Assembly: GCF_052324685.1 (NCBI RefSeq)
Contig: NW_027506904.1
Span: 62,001 to 126,000 of the forward strand
Source: Brachyhypopomus gauderio
Taxonomy: Eukaryota; Chordata; Actinopteri; Gymnotiformes; Hypopomidae
Direction of reading: 5' to 3'
Length of the DNA: 64,000 nucleotides
The notes beneath the pieces are model-generated. The model made no database searches. It was not told the DNA's origin and saw nothing but the letters and a program-made list of their open reading frames with translations. Positions 1 through 11,178 of the stretch are shown here, piece by piece. A program made the translations under genes and the position numbers. Position 1 is the stretch's first letter, and each line of letters begins with the position of its first letter.

Positions 1-3000
1 CTCATGGGCACACCAAACCAGAGACATGAACTCTCTTCAGCAAGATCACAGCCTCCAACATCTTTCAAGCAATTCCATCACATAAACCAAGCTGTTTGGG
101 CTAGGACAAACATTCACAAGTTCCTGATCCAAAGAGACCATAAAGTCTACATACAAAGCCGTACATAACCCATGAGTAGTCCATAAGTAGAATATCAGCA
201 AAGGCTCCTGCATATAGAGCATGTGTGCTGCAATATTCCACACACCACAATGATGTATGCCATCCTTTTAAGAAAGCACTTGTCTACCAACTTTTACTCC
301 AGTGCAAACCACAATATAGCAAAATGCACATGTTTAATCATTTATTAAGCTGATTAGTCTTTGCAATACATTATTCTTATCATTCTTCCGTCATGCAGCT
401 AGGCTACTTCCGTTATGCTTTCCATTCCACAATCTAGAGTCTTAAAGAATTCAAATTCCTGCTGTGTGACCTTCAGAGTCGCCTGCTTCACAACCCATGT
501 GAGCTGTCTAGAACCACACAGGTGCTTCACTCTGGTAACGTTATTTACAGGTGGCAAGGGCAGCATATTTCTCCAGCAACATCTTTAGAGTTTGGCTTCC
601 AATACCACTGACCATTCTCATGCGCTAAAGAGTCACAAGCATATTTTTACAATCACAATGATTGGCACCTTTCATGACACTTTTAAAGCCACCTGTGTTG
701 AAAATCGTGCCCATGTCTCTAAGCAGCCATGTCTCAACACAGAAGATACTTCTCCAAAGCTCATGGGCACACCAAACCAGAGACATGAACTCTCTTCAGC
801 AAGATCACAGCCTCCAACATCTTTCAAGCAATTCCATCACATAAACCAAGCTGTTTGGGCTAGGACAAACATTCACAAGTTCCTGATCCAAAGAGACCAT
901 AAAGTCTACATACAAAGCCGTACATAACCCATGAGTAGTCCATAAGTAGAATATCAGCAAAGGCTCCTGCATATAGAGCATGTGTGCTGCAATATTCCAC
1001 ACACCACAATGATGTATGCCATCCTTTTAAGAAAGCACTTGTCTACCAACTTTTACTCCAGTGCAAACCACAATATAGCAAAATGCACATGTTTAATCAT
1101 TTATTAAGCTGATTAGTCTTTGCAATACATTATTCTTATCATTCTTCCGTCATGCAGCTAGGCTACTTCCGTTATGCTTTCCATTCCACAATCTAGAGTC
1201 TTAAAGAATTCAAATTCCTGCTGTGTGACCTTCAGAGTCGCCTGCTTCACAACCCATGTGAGCTGTCTAGAACCACACAGGTGCTTCACTCTGGTAACGT
1301 TATTTACAGGTGGCAAGGGCAGCATATTTCTCCAGCAACATCTTTAGAGTTTGGCTTCCAATACCACTGACCATTCTCATGCGCTAAAGAGTCACAAGCA
1401 TATTTTTACAATCACAATGATTGGCACCTTTCATGACACTTTTAAAGCCACCTGTGTTGAAAATCGTGCCCATGTCTCTAAGCAGCCATGTCTCAACACA
1501 GAAGATACTTCTCCAAAGCTCATGGGCACACCACACCAGAGACATGAACTCTCTTCAGCAAGATCACAGCCTCCAACATCTTTCAAGCAATTCCATCACA
1601 TAAACCAAGCTGTTTGGGCTAGGACAAACATTCACAAGTTCCTGATCCAAAGAGACCATAAAGTCTACATACAAAGCCGTACATAACCCATGAGTAGTCC
1701 ATAAGTAGAATATCAGCAAAGGCTCCTGCATATAGAGCATGTGTGCTGCAATATTCCACACACCACAATGATGTATGCCATCCTTTTAAGAAAGCACTTG
1801 TCTACCAACTTTTACTCCAGTGCAAACCACAATATAGCAAAATGCACATGTTTAATCATTTATTAAGCTGATTAGTCTTTGCAATACATTATTCTTATCA
1901 TTCTTCCGTCATGCAGCTAGGCTACTTCCGTTATGCTTTCCATTCCACAATCTAGAGTCTTAAAGAATTCAAATTCCTGCTGTGTGACCTTCAGAGTCGC
2001 CTGCTTCACAACCCATGTGAGCTGTCTAGAACCACACAGGTGCTTCACTCTGGTAACGTTATTTACAGGTGGCAAGGGCAGCATATTTCTCCAGCAACAT
2101 CTTTAGAGTTTGGCTTCCAATACCACTGACCATTCTCATGCGCTAAAGAGTCACAAGCATATTTTTACAATCACAATGATTGGCACCTTTCATGACACTT
2201 TTAAAGCCACCTGTGTTGAAAATCGTGCCCATGTCTCTAAGCAGCCATGTCTCAACACAGAAGATACTTCTCCAAAGCTCATGGGCACACCAAACCAGAG
2301 ACATGAACTCTCTTCAGCAAGATCACAGCCTCCAACATCTTTCAAGCAATTCCATCACATAAACCAAGCTGTTTGGGCTAGGACAAACATTCACAAGTTC
2401 CTGATCCAAAGAGACCATAAAGTCTACATACAAAGCCGTACATAACCCATGAGTAGTCCATAAGTAGAATATCAGCAAAGGCTCCTGCATATAGAGCATG
2501 TGTGCTGCAATATTCCACACACCACAATGATGTATGCCATCCTTTTAAGAAAGCACTTGTCTACCAACTTTTACTCCAGTGCAAACCACAATATAGCAAA
2601 ATGCACATGTTTAATCATTTATTAAGCTGATTAGTCTTTGCAATACATTATTCTTATCATTCTTCCGTCATGCAGCTAGGCTACTTCCGTTATGCTTTCC
2701 ATTCCACAATCTAGAGTCTTAAAGAATTCAAATTCCTGCTGTGTGACCTTCAGAGTCGCCTGCTTCACAACCCATGTGAGCTGTCTAGAACCACACAGGT
2801 GCTTCACTCTGGTAACGTTATTTACAGGTGGCAAGGGCAGCATATTTCTCCAGCAACATCTTTAGAGTTTGGCTTCCAATACCACTGACCATTCTCATGC
2901 GCTAAAGAGTCACAAGCATATTTTTACAATCACAATGATTGGCACCTTTCATGACACTTTTAAAGCCACCTGTGTTGAAAATCGTGCCCATGTCTCTAAG

Positions 3001-3217
3001 CAGCCATGTCTCAACACAGAAGATACTTCTCCAAAGCTCATGGGCACACCACACCAGAGACATGAACTCTCTTCAGCAAGATCACAGCCTCCAACATCTT
3101 TCAAGCAATTCCATCACATAAACCAAGCTGTTTGGGCTAGGACAAACATTCACAAGTTCCTGATCCAAAGAGACCATAAAGTCTACATACAAAGCCGTAC
3201 ATAACCCATGAGTAGTC
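1..3217. repeat. 759-bp tandem repeat array, left block
   Basis: Head-to-tail copies of a 759-bp unit, nearly identical to each other, begin at about 1, 760, 1519, 2278 and 3037, and the last copy is cut off where the sequence changes at about 3217. A diagnostic site reads ccaaacc or ccacacc, giving the order A, A, C, A, C across the five copies. The units carry short open frames on both strands (111, 65 and 60 codons). They repeat only because the DNA repeats, the 111-codon frame starts at TTG, and no protein family is recognisable, so I treat the array as non-coding. More copies lie at about 9391-10623, 22638-23588 and 27100-27774. Confidence 0.95.
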
Positions 3218-4180
3218 CATATACTGTTCACTAATTATATTTCTTATTACATTATATCCAGTCATCTTACAACAGTCCTCAGGACACGTATACTTCAAAA
3301 ACGATAATAATTATCATTGGTCATTCTATAAAAAGAAGAAAATGTGAAATGTATTCTCACTATACCTGTTTAGAACAGTTTTGTAGATGTCAAAACTCAT
3401 TACAAAGGCACAGACTTTATCAAAATGACAAACTTTAGAGGTTAGAAAGTTAACACTATTTAATTTGTAAATGAACAAAAATGCACGAGTGTCGCTTTAA
3501 TTTGAAAAACGAATTGTTTTGTCTTGATTTGTTGTCCCGTTGCCTTGGTAAAATGCCTATAGCCTAAGGGCACGGCCTCCTTTTGATTATTCTTTTATTA
3601 ATCTACAAAATAAAACTTTTCAGTCACATAAACAGACACAGGGCAAGGTAATCTAAATGGCACACATAATTACAGACATATTTAAAATAATTGTACATTA
3701 TCGTAACGTAATACAGATGAATAGCGCAGCCACGGGGGCGCATGGGTAAGTGGGGAACGCCCCATTGGACCGAGGCAAATTACCCAAGAGGCCCCAGCGC
3801 GGCTCAGTTAAAAGATAGGTTTTACATGATGGTTAGGTTGTACAATTATTAAATACGTGTGTAATTGTTAGTATCATTTAGTTTAGCTTGCCTTGTGTCT
3901 GTTTATGTGACTGTACAGTCGTTGTCACTCCCGCCATGTTTGTGTCGCCATGTCATTAGACGTGTTCTTATATATCTTTTATGTGTAATTTAAATAAAAG
4001 GCGGAGTTTTCACATATCGACCATGTGTGCAGCTGTTTTCCAGTGACTATAATCAAGTCCGTCTCCCTTTTAATTTGTAGATTTACAAAAACGCACGAGT
4101 GTCGCTTTAATTTGAAAAACTAATTGTTTTGACTTGATTTGTTGTCCCGTTGCCTTGGTAAATTGCCTATAGCCTAAGGG
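3218..4180. repeat. Longer repeat block containing a hairpin segment, copy 1 (left of gypsy)
   Basis: This block follows the 759-bp array and continues after the gypsy insertion at 8887. The same sequence starts again at 26251 and 27777. A 105-bp segment ending 'gcctatagcctaaggg' occurs twice here (about 3466-3570 and 4070-4180), so this copy has an internal duplication of about 600 bp that the other copies lack. Positions 3950-4065, between the two segments, hold AT-rich sequence not seen elsewhere in the window. No coding potential is recognisable. Confidence 0.85.
3621..3913. repeat. Long imperfect inverted repeat (foldback), copy 1
   Basis: The left arm starting 'cagtcacataaac' is the reverse complement of the right end 'gtttatgtgactg'. 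Pairing continues inward through the 'gacacagggcaagg' and 'cttgccttgtgtc' segments, then the 'cagacatatttaaaataattgtac' region, then 'catgggtaa' with 'ttaccca'. The whole stretch of about 290 bp could fold into one long hairpin. Other copies lie at 8942-9231, 26649-26941 and 28175-28467. It may be a foldback MITE that was absorbed into the tandem repeat. No target duplication was identified. Confidence 0.75.
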
Positions 4181-4354
4181 TGTCGTGTATTCTGGGTTCT
4201 CTATAACTGTGGGTCAATGACTCTAGCGACAACTTGGGTAGCGGTTTAAACGAGGACCACTTTATTGAACACACCCCGGGCTCTCTCCCGCCTCAGCCCT
4301 TCACCCCGACACCCTCGCTCGTGGGCGGGGCCTGTGATAACACATAATACCACA
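4181..4354 (-). repeat. Gypsy LTR (3' LTR in element orientation)
   Basis: This 174-bp LTR begins 'tgtcgtgtattctgggttct' and ends 'cataataccaca' on the plus strand, and is identical to 8713-8886 as read. It is preceded by the AAGGG target duplication. The element is transcribed leftward, so this is the downstream LTR. Confidence 0.95.
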
Positions 4355-4366
4355 TCTCCCCTTTTA
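4355..4366 (-). other. Gypsy polypurine tract
   Basis: On the minus strand the sequence AAAAGGGGAGA lies directly against the start of the 3' LTR, the expected site for plus-strand priming in an LTR retrotransposon. Confidence 0.75.
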
Positions 4367-4657
4367 AGTACAATCAGGCAAATACTTAAATTAGATCTGT
4401 TGCTTTTTTTAAAGAAAAACAACACACCAGTTCTATGGACCCTATTTTAAACATACAACTTAAATGCCATCAATTTTAGAAAAACATTCTGACAGTTATA
4501 AATCAGGCATCTATGCAGAACACATCAGAAAACAATTTATTTTTTCCTTTTCTCTATCTGGAGGTCAGGGTGGACTACCTGAACCTCCTGAGTCAGCTGA
4601 GGGATTATTCTGCCCCTTCTTGCCAGCTGCTCAGAGCAGACTAATATTACTTGTCTG

Positions 4658-7600
4658 TTATAAGTCCAGTTTTTGTGGCTTTACAATTGGCCTCCCAGAT
4701 CTGGTTCTGAGTATTGTGAGCTCTGATGTGGCACAGGGTGTTTGTGCCTTTTGAGTCTCTATGGTTGCAGAGTTAGTGAGACCCTGAGAGCTACTCTGAG
4801 CAGTGTTGTTGCTCTCCGCTCCATCCATAGGAATGAGATGGTGTCGATTCCTGCGAACGGTCCCATGGGGAACTTCGACCATGTAAGAGCGTGGTGTTGA
4901 GTGTTCTCCTAACACTGACCCTGTGACCTTTTGGTCTGTGACCCACACTTGTTTGCCAGGAAAGAGCTTATTTAAATTGTGTACTCTGTGACGTTTATTA
5001 AAGCGCATTTGGTCTGCACTTCTCCTCTCTCTCTCCCTTGAGCCTACAGTGGTGGCGTCGGGAAGTGATGGGTTCAGCACAGATGGCAGAGTCGGCACCG
5101 TAGTACGAAGTTGACGTCCCATCAGCAACTGCGCTGGACTGTAGCCATTTTGGAGAGGTGTCGCCCTATATGCCAGTAAGGCAAGATACGGGTCCGATGC
5201 CTTCTTGAGAAGATTCTTAACAGTTTGTATGGCCCGTTCTGCTTCCCCATTGCTGCGGGGGTATCTTGGACTACTGGTAACGTGTTTGAATCCAAATTTT
5301 GCTGCAAACTCCGCAAAAATACTTGATGAGTACTGAGGACCATTGTCGCTGACAACAGTCTCCGGGATGCCATGTCGAGCAAAAATTGACTTAAGATGAA
5401 CAGTGATGTCAATGGACTTCGTGAGGGAGAGGTTCACCACCTCGACATACCGGGAGTAATAATCTACTACCAGTAGGTATGTTTTCCCTTTCAAGGTAAA
5501 CAAATCTGTCCCCACCTTCTGCCAGGGTCTCTCAGGAAGTTCTGTTTGGATTAGCGGCTCTGTGTGGTTTGTACGTTCTTTGATGCATGTTCTGCAATTC
5601 AGTACAAGTTCGTTAAGCTGTTGACTCAATCCAGGCCACCAAACACTGTTCCTTGCGCGCTCCCGGCATTTCACCACACCTTGATGTCCTTCGTGCAGTC
5701 TTGCAAGAACGTCGTTCCTTAAGGCAGAAGGAATAACAAGTCTTTTTCCTTTAAGCAGGAGACCATCATGCACTGTAAGGAAGGCACGCTCCTCCCAGTA
5801 ATGCTTTTCTGGACCTATGCAGCGATTGAACTCTGGCCAGCCATCCTGACACATACTCATAACTCTAGAACACACACTATCTGCTTTGAGATGTTCCCTC
5901 AGTCCATCCAAATAAGATGTGGTTGCTGGAAGATGTGCCATGATGCTGTCCACATAGATGTTTGTACTCTCCATGAGCTCATCATCTGTCCTGACTGTTT
6001 CTTTCTGCAGCGGTGCACGTGACAGCGTGTCTGCTGTCCATAGACTTTTTCCCGGAACGTGAATTATTTTATAGGAATAACGCATGAGTCTCATCCTAAA
6101 GCGTTGTATGCGAGGGGGTAAGGCATCTAGCGCTTGAGCTCCCAGAAGACTGAGAAGTGGCTTGTGGTCAGTCTCCATTTCAAAGAAGCGGCCTATCAGG
6201 AAGTCTCTGAACCTTTCACATGCCCAAGTGAGCCCAAGGGCTTCTTTCTCTACCTGAGCATATCTCTGTTCAACTGGTGTGAGAGACCGAGATGCATAGG
6301 CTACTGGCCTCCATTGTGCACCCCATTTCTGCAACAGAACGGCACCCAAACCGAAGGATGATGCGTCTGCAGACAATTTTGTCTCTTTATTTGGGTCATA
6401 CAAAGCGAGTACGGGTGTGGATGTCAGATCCTTTTTCAAATCCGTAAATGCTTTGACTTGGTCAGGCCCCCAAAACCAGCAGTTCTTCTTGGACAGAAGG
6501 TCTCTGAGGGGTTTGTCTTTTTCAGCTAGCTGTGGTATGAATTTACCCAGTTGATTGACCATCCCCAGAAAGCTCCTTAGCTCACTGACATTGGCTGGCT
6601 CTGGCATGTCTTTGACTGCTGCTGTTTTCTCTGGATCAGGCCTCACGCCTGTACCAGAAAGGATGTGGCCCAAGAATTTCACCTCACGCTGTGAAAGGGC
6701 ACATTTTTCAGTGTTCAGTGTGATGCCAGCGTTCGCCATCCTTTCCAACACAGCAAGAAGGCGTGCATCATGCTCTTCCTGGGACTGGCCCCACACTAGC
6801 ACATCGTCCATGTGACAAACCACACCCTCCAGTCCTTCTGTGACTTCCGTGACCATTCGATTTTGGAAATGTTCAGGAGCCGAGGCTATTCCAAACGGCA
6901 GGCGGTTAAAAAAATAACGCCCAAATGGCGTAATAAAAGTTGTGAGCTTAGCAGACTCCTTAGCCAGAGGAATTTGCCAAAAACCCATGTTTGCATCTAA
7001 TTTGCTGAAAATTTTTGCACCTGCTAATAGGCCAAGTGTCTGTTCAACTGAGGGGAGGATGTATTTTTCTCGCTGTACTGACTCATTAAGCTTTGTAAGG
7101 TCAACGCATATACAAGGATTGTTCCCTGATTTTTTTGGTACTACCACCATTCCCGAGCACCATTCAGTTGGTTCCTCCACCTTGCTGATAACTCCCAACG
7201 TCTCCATACGCTCCAGTTCATCCTTGACTTTGGGCATAAGGGGTAATGGTATACGTCGTGGAGTGGTCAAGGAAAATGGCTCTGCCCCTGGTTTCAGTTT
7301 AATAGTGTATGGCTGCTGTATCAGACCTAGCCCGCTGCATAACTTTGGATAGCATTCTTTTAATGACTGGATGGTTAAGCTATCCACACGTGTGACCAGT
7401 CCTAGGCTAGTGATAGCAGGTCTACCTAATAGAGCTGCATGCAAACTTCTGATTACATACACTTCCTCCAGTGACTGCTTCTCATCTTTCTGTAGGAGCA
7501 AATGTGTGACCCCCAACACATCTAGTGGGGCGTGGCCTGGTCCCAATAAGTGTTTGGACACTGGCCTGAGCACTGGCTTTTTGTGGGCCTTGAACACACT

Positions 7601-8662
7601 ATGAAACATGTGCTCTGGCATGACAGTAACATCCGCACCTGTATCAATTTTGAACTTCACTGTACTGTCTTTGATTTTAATATCAACCCTCCATGGGTCT
7701 CCACCAGCTTCTACTGTGCCAAGAAATATGGCATCATCAAGCTCTTGAACTTCGTTCACTTTTTTGGATGATAAGCACACTTTCTGGTAATGTCCTTTCT
7801 TTCCACACTCATGGCAAATTATTGCGTTTGCTGGGCAGTGAGCTTTAGGATGGAAAGGGCTTTTGCCACATTTGCGGCATTTTAATTGTTTTTCTTTAAC
7901 AACGTGGCTGTTCTTTGCTCTCTGTCTGGCTTGATATGGCCTGTTTTTGCTTATAACACGGTCCACTGAGCCGGTTCCCTTGCTATAACTAGCGTCGCTC
8001 CGCAGGCTACTCTGCTGCTGCTTTACCGCTTCCGACTGTCTAGCCATTTCAATCGCCTTTTCCAGCGTGAGATCTTTGTCCAGTTGCATACGTTCGGACA
8101 AACGCATATCAGAAAGCCCTACAACTAGCCTATCTCTGATCAGCTCTTCACGCAGCGTACCGTACTTGCAGTGTTCCGTCAACGAATACAGCGCCGTAAC
8201 AAAGGAATCTACTGATTCGCTTTCGCTTTGCTTTCTCATGTTAAAACGTGCTCTTTCATAAATCACATTTTTCTTCACAACAAAGAAAGCCTGGAATCCG
8301 TCTTTTACCGCATCGTACTGTCGTTGTTGCTCCGCAGTCAAGTTCAGTCCCTTTAGTATGTCGTCTGACTCATCCCCCATGCAGTACATGAGCGTATTTA
8401 CCTGGTTATCTTGAGAAGAAGCATATAGATTACTGGCCTGACGGAAACGCTCAAACCGTCTGATCCATTTTTCCCATTCATGTGGTTTGGTGAAGTCGAA
8501 CGGCTCCGGCGGCTGTATGCTGAACGTAGCACTTGGGCCCGGCACAGGTGGCTGAATGCCCCCCGCGGCCGCATGGCCTGAAGCTTGGTCCAATTCCGAG
8601 GTGCTCATGTTTGCTAACTGGCTAGATTCAATGCCAACCACGCTATTTAAAGCTTGCTTCAA
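4658..8662 (-). CDS. Ty3/gypsy Gag-Pol polyprotein (1,334 aa)
   Basis: One open frame encodes all proteins needed for copy-and-paste transposition. In order it shows a Gag capsid-like region (about residues 50-220), two zinc-knuckle-type cysteine motifs (262-276 and 283-296), an aspartic protease (D340-T-G-A), reverse transcriptase with D556 in LDAN and the active-site motif HMDD at 617-620, RNase H (D766, later ETDHKP at 830), an integrase zinc-binding motif (H990, H993, C1023, C1026) and the integrase DDE triad D1053, D1106, E1142 with exactly 35 residues between the last two. A chromodomain is not apparent. HMDD differs from the commoner Y-x-D-D but keeps both aspartates. Gag and Pol are fused without a frameshift or stop. 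The start is the first ATG of the frame, 50 bp inside the 5' LTR boundary. Confidence 0.95.
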   Translation of the reverse strand: MKQALNSVVGIESSQLANMSTSELDQASGHAAAGGIQPPVPGPSATFSIQPPEPFDFTKPHEWEKWIRRFERFRQASNLYASSQDNQVNTLMYCMGDESDDILKGLNLTAEQQRQYDAVKDGFQAFFVVKKNVIYERARFNMRKQSESESVDSFVTALYSLTEHCKYGTLREELIRDRLVVGLSDMRLSERMQLDKDLTLEKAIEMARQSEAVKQQQSSLRSDASYSKGTGSVDRVISKNRPYQARQRAKNSHVVKEKQLKCRKCGKSPFHPKAHCPANAIICHECGKKGHYQKVCLSSKKVNEVQELDDAIFLGTVEAGGDPWRVDIKIKDSTVKFKIDTGADVTVMPEHMFHSVFKAHKKPVLRPVSKHLLGPGHAPLDVLGVTHLLLQKDEKQSLEEVYVIRSLHAALLGRPAITSLGLVTRVDSLTIQSLKECYPKLCSGLGLIQQPYTIKLKPGAEPFSLTTPRRIPLPLMPKVKDELERMETLGVISKVEEPTEWCSGMVVVPKKSGNNPCICVDLTKLNESVQREKYILPSVEQTLGLLAGAKIFSKLDANMGFWQIPLAKESAKLTTFITPFGRYFFNRLPFGIASAPEHFQNRMVTEVTEGLEGVVCHMDDVLVWGQSQEEHDARLLAVLERMANAGITLNTEKCALSQREVKFLGHILSGTGVRPDPEKTAAVKDMPEPANVSELRSFLGMVNQLGKFIPQLAEKDKPLRDLLSKKNCWFWGPDQVKAFTDLKKDLTSTPVLALYDPNKETKLSADASSFGLGAVLLQKWGAQWRPVAYASRSLTPVEQRYAQVEKEALGLTWACERFRDFLIGRFFEMETDHKPLLSLLGAQALDALPPRIQRFRMRLMRYSYKIIHVPGKSLWTADTLSRAPLQKETVRTDDELMESTNIYVDSIMAHLPATTSYLDGLREHLKADSVCSRVMSMCQDGWPEFNRCIGPEKHYWEERAFLTVHDGLLLKGKRLVIPSALRNDVLARLHEGHQGVVKCRERARNSVWWPGLSQQLNELVLNCRTCIKERTNHTEPLIQTELPERPWQKVGTDLFTLKGKTYLLVVDYYSRYVEVVNLSLTKSIDITVHLKSIFARHGIPETVVSDNGPQYSSSIFAEFAAKFGFKHVTSSPRYPRSNGEAERAIQTVKNLLKKASDPYLALLAYRATPLQNGYSPAQLLMGRQLRTTVPTLPSVLNPSLPDATTVGSRERERRSADQMRFNKRHRVHNLNKLFPGKQVWVTDQKVTGSVLGEHSTPRSYMVEVPHGTVRRNRHHLIPMDGAESNNTAQSSSQGLTNSATIETQKAQTPCATSELTILRTRSGRPIVKPQKLDL

Positions 8663-8697
8663 ACCGGGGGAAAAAAAAAATAAAAACTTCCTCTGTA

Positions 8698-8712
8698 CCT
8701 ACTCTGACACCA
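8698..8712 (-). other. Gypsy primer-binding site, tRNA-Leu-like
   Basis: Directly next to the 5' LTR the minus strand reads TGGTGTCAGAGTAGG. The first nine bases match the complement of a tRNA-Leu 3' end (…CTGACACCA) and the rest matches imperfectly. The assignment to leucine tRNA is from memory of tRNA 3' ends. Confidence 0.6.
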
Positions 8713-8886
8713 TGTCGTGTATTCTGGGTTCTCTATAACTGTGGGTCAATGACTCTAGCGACAACTTGGGTAGCGGTTTAAACGAGGACCACTTTATTGA
8801 ACACACCCCGGGCTCTCTCCCGCCTCAGCCCTTCACCCCGACACCCTCGCTCGTGGGCGGGGCCTGTGATAACACATAATACCACA
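8713..8886 (-). repeat. Gypsy LTR (5' LTR in element orientation)
   Basis: This 174-bp LTR is identical to 4181-4354 as read and is followed by the AAGGG target duplication at 8887-8891. It would hold the promoter for the leftward gag-pol transcript. Confidence 0.95.
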
Positions 8887-9390
8887 AAGGGCACGGCCTC
8901 CTTTTGATTATTCTTTTATTAATCTACAAAATAAAACATTTCAGTAACATAAACAGACACAGGGCAAGGTAAACTAAATGGCACACATAATTACAGACAT
9001 ATTTAAAATAATTGTACATTATCGTAACGTAATACAGATGAATAGCGCAGCCACGGGGGCGCATGGGTAAGTGGGGAATGCCCCATTGGACCGAGGCAAA
9101 TTACCCATGAGGCCCCAGCGCGGCTCAGTTAAAAGATAGGTTTATGATGGTTAGGTTGTACAATTATTAAATACGTGTGTAATTGTTAGTATCATTTAGT
9201 TTAGCTTGCCTTGTGTCTGTTTATGTGACTGTACAGTCGTTGTCACTCCCGCCATGTGTGTGTCGCCATCTCATAACACCTGTTCATATAAGAGTTTTAT
9301 GGGTAAATTCAACATCATTAAAAGCTCCTACTTGTTTACCCTGTGTGCTACCATATTCCACCAACCACAATTATGTCTGTTATTCTTTTA
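8887..9390. repeat. Longer repeat block, copy 1 continued (right of gypsy)
   Basis: This continues the block broken by the gypsy insertion. It holds a second foldback segment (8942-9231), then a segment ('gtgtgctaccatattccacc') that is a diverged relative of the 759-bp unit, and passes into the 759-bp unit at about 9390. No gene is seen. Confidence 0.85.
8942..9231. repeat. Long imperfect inverted repeat (foldback), copy 2
   Basis: Same structure as 3621-3913, with arms starting 'cagtaacataaac' and ending 'gtttatgtgactg' around a GC-rich centre with 'ggggaatgcccc'. Confidence 0.7.
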
Positions 9391-10623
9391 AGAAAGCACT
9401 TGTCTACCAACTTTTACTCCAGTGCAAACCACAATATAGCAAAATGCACATGTTTAATCATTTATTAAGCTGATTAGTCTTTGCAACACATTATTCTTAT
9501 CATTCTTCCGTAGTGCAGCTAGGCTACTTCCGTTATGCTTTCCATTCCACAATCTAGAGTCTTAAAGAATTCAAATTCCTGCTGTGTGACCTTCAGAGTC
9601 GCCTGCTTCACAACCCATGTGAGCTGTCTAGAACCACACAGGTGCTTCACTCTGGTAACGTTATTTACAGGTGGCAAGGGCAGCATATTTCTCCAGCAAC
9701 ATCTTTAGAGTTTGGCTTCCAATACCACTGACCATTCTCATGCGCTAAAGAGTCACAAGCATATTTTTACAATCACAATGATTGGCACCTTTCATGACAC
9801 TTTTAAAGCCACCTGTGTTGAAAATCGTGCCCATGTCTCTAAGCAGCCATGTCTCAACACAGAAGATACTTCTCCAAAGCTCATGGGCACACCACACCAG
9901 AGACATGAACTCTCTTCAGCAAGATCACAGCCTCCAACATCTTTCAAGCAATTCCATCACATAAACCAAGCTGTTTGGGCTAGGACAAACATTCACAAGT
10001 TCCTGATCCAAAGAGACCATAAAGTCTACATACAAAGCCGTACATAACCCATGAGTAGTCCATAAGTAGAATATCAGCAAAGGCTCCTGCATATAGAGCA
10101 TGTGTGCTGCAATATTCCACACACCACAATGATGTATGCCATCCTTTTAAGAAAGCACTTGTCTACCAACTTTTACTCCAGTGCAAACCACAATATAGCA
10201 AAATGCACATGTTTAATCATTTATTAAGCTGATTAGTCTTTGCAATACATTATTCTTATCATTCTTCCGTCATGCAGCTAGGCTACTTCCGTTATGCTTT
10301 CCATTCCACAGAGTCTTAAAGAATTCAAATTCCTGCTGTGTGACCTTCAGAGTCGCCTGCTTCACAACCCATGTGAGCTGTCTAGAACCACACAGGTGCT
10401 TCACTCTGGTAACGTTATTTACAGGTGGCAAGGGCAGCATATTTCTCCAGCAACATCTTTAGAGTTTGGCTTCCAATACCACTGACCATTCTCATGCGCT
10501 AAAGAGTCACAAGCATATTTTTACAATCACAATGATTGGCACCTTTCATGACACTTTTAAAGCCACCTGTGTTGAAAATCGTGCCCATGTCTCTAAGTAG
10601 CCATGTCTCAACACAGAAGATAC
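9391..10623. repeat. 759-bp tandem repeat array, second block
   Basis: About 1.6 units of the 759-bp repeat. The second unit has a 5-bp deletion near 10310 ('ccacagagtc' against 'ccacaatctagagtc'). The unit is broken at ATAC (10620-10623) by the ERV and resumes at 22638. Confidence 0.93.
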
Positions 10624-11166
10624 TGTTGGGAATTTTCTTCTCCGACCCAGACGGGCCCCAACACCGCCCCGATGAACCGACTGGTTTTTGACTGAGTGGT
10701 CCAAGCAAAGTCTTGACAACAAAAGTTCTTTTAAAATGATTTATATAGAATATAATTGAATGCAATATAATAGAAGTATTCGTGGTACAAACTCTTCAGT
10801 GCACTGGTGCTAGTTGCCTAGGAATCTACCTAACCCAAGTGGATCTCAGCAGTGTCCAAGCGAAAAGCCTCTCGTGCTGGGCGATGTCCTTTCTTTCATA
10901 CTCTCTGTCCATAAGTTTCGAATTGTTAAGTTTCGATAACTCCCCCAATCCTGGCTGCTCTCCATGGAAATTCACCTGCTCCTCTTCTCCCAGCCTGTGT
11001 GCCTGGTTATCTAAAAACTGCTTGCTACACATCCTGCACTGAATAGGCCCCTTCTGTTCTCCTCAAGGCCACTGAGGCCTCCTTACTCCTGCTTTCCCAC
11101 AGTCTTCCTGAAAAACACTAAATTGACACATCAAGTTATTAGCCTTTAATTTTCTTTTTTCCAACA
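10624..11166 (-). repeat. ERV LTR (3' LTR in element orientation)
   Basis: 543 bp, beginning 'tgttgggaattttcttctcc' and ending 'cttttttccaaca' on the plus strand. On the minus strand a TATATAAA box lies at 10740-10747, about 117 bases before the U5 end, which implies short R and U5 regions. Confidence 0.95.
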
Positions 11167-11178
11167 TTCCCCCTTTTA
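11167..11178 (-). other. ERV polypurine tract
   Basis: The minus strand reads TAAAAGGGGGAA directly against the 3' LTR, as expected for the retroviral plus-strand primer. Between here and the env stop (about 11180-11644) lies a 3' untranslated region in which I see no convincing gene. Confidence 0.8.

Larger units (their letters stand above)
4181..8886 (-). mobile_element. Ty3/gypsy LTR retrotransposon, apparently complete
   Basis: This is a full-length element of 4,706 bp, read on the minus strand. It has two 174-bp LTRs (TG...CA ends) that I read as identical, a 5-bp target duplication AAGGG (4176-4180 and 8887-8891), a primer-binding site next to the right-hand LTR, one uninterrupted gag-pol frame and a polypurine tract next to the left-hand LTR. 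Empty copies of the host repeat read 'gcctatagcctaagggcacggcc', which confirms the insertion point. The domain order (RNase H before integrase) and the single Gag-Pol frame fit a Mag or K02A2.6-like gypsy lineage, a placement I infer from sequence style. Identical LTRs and an open frame suggest a recent insertion. Confidence 0.96.

Noticed and set aside
617..620. HMDD in the gypsy reverse transcriptase as an inactivating change (residue numbers given as coordinates; the motif lies at about 6803-6814)
   Set aside because: Both catalytic aspartates are kept. The preceding positions vary naturally among gypsy lineages.
592..927. Repeated 111-codon frame (also at 1351, 2110, 2869, 9712, 23243) as a gene family
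   Set aside because: It recurs only because the 759-bp DNA unit recurs, starts at TTG, has no recognisable domain and no sign of codon-level constraint.
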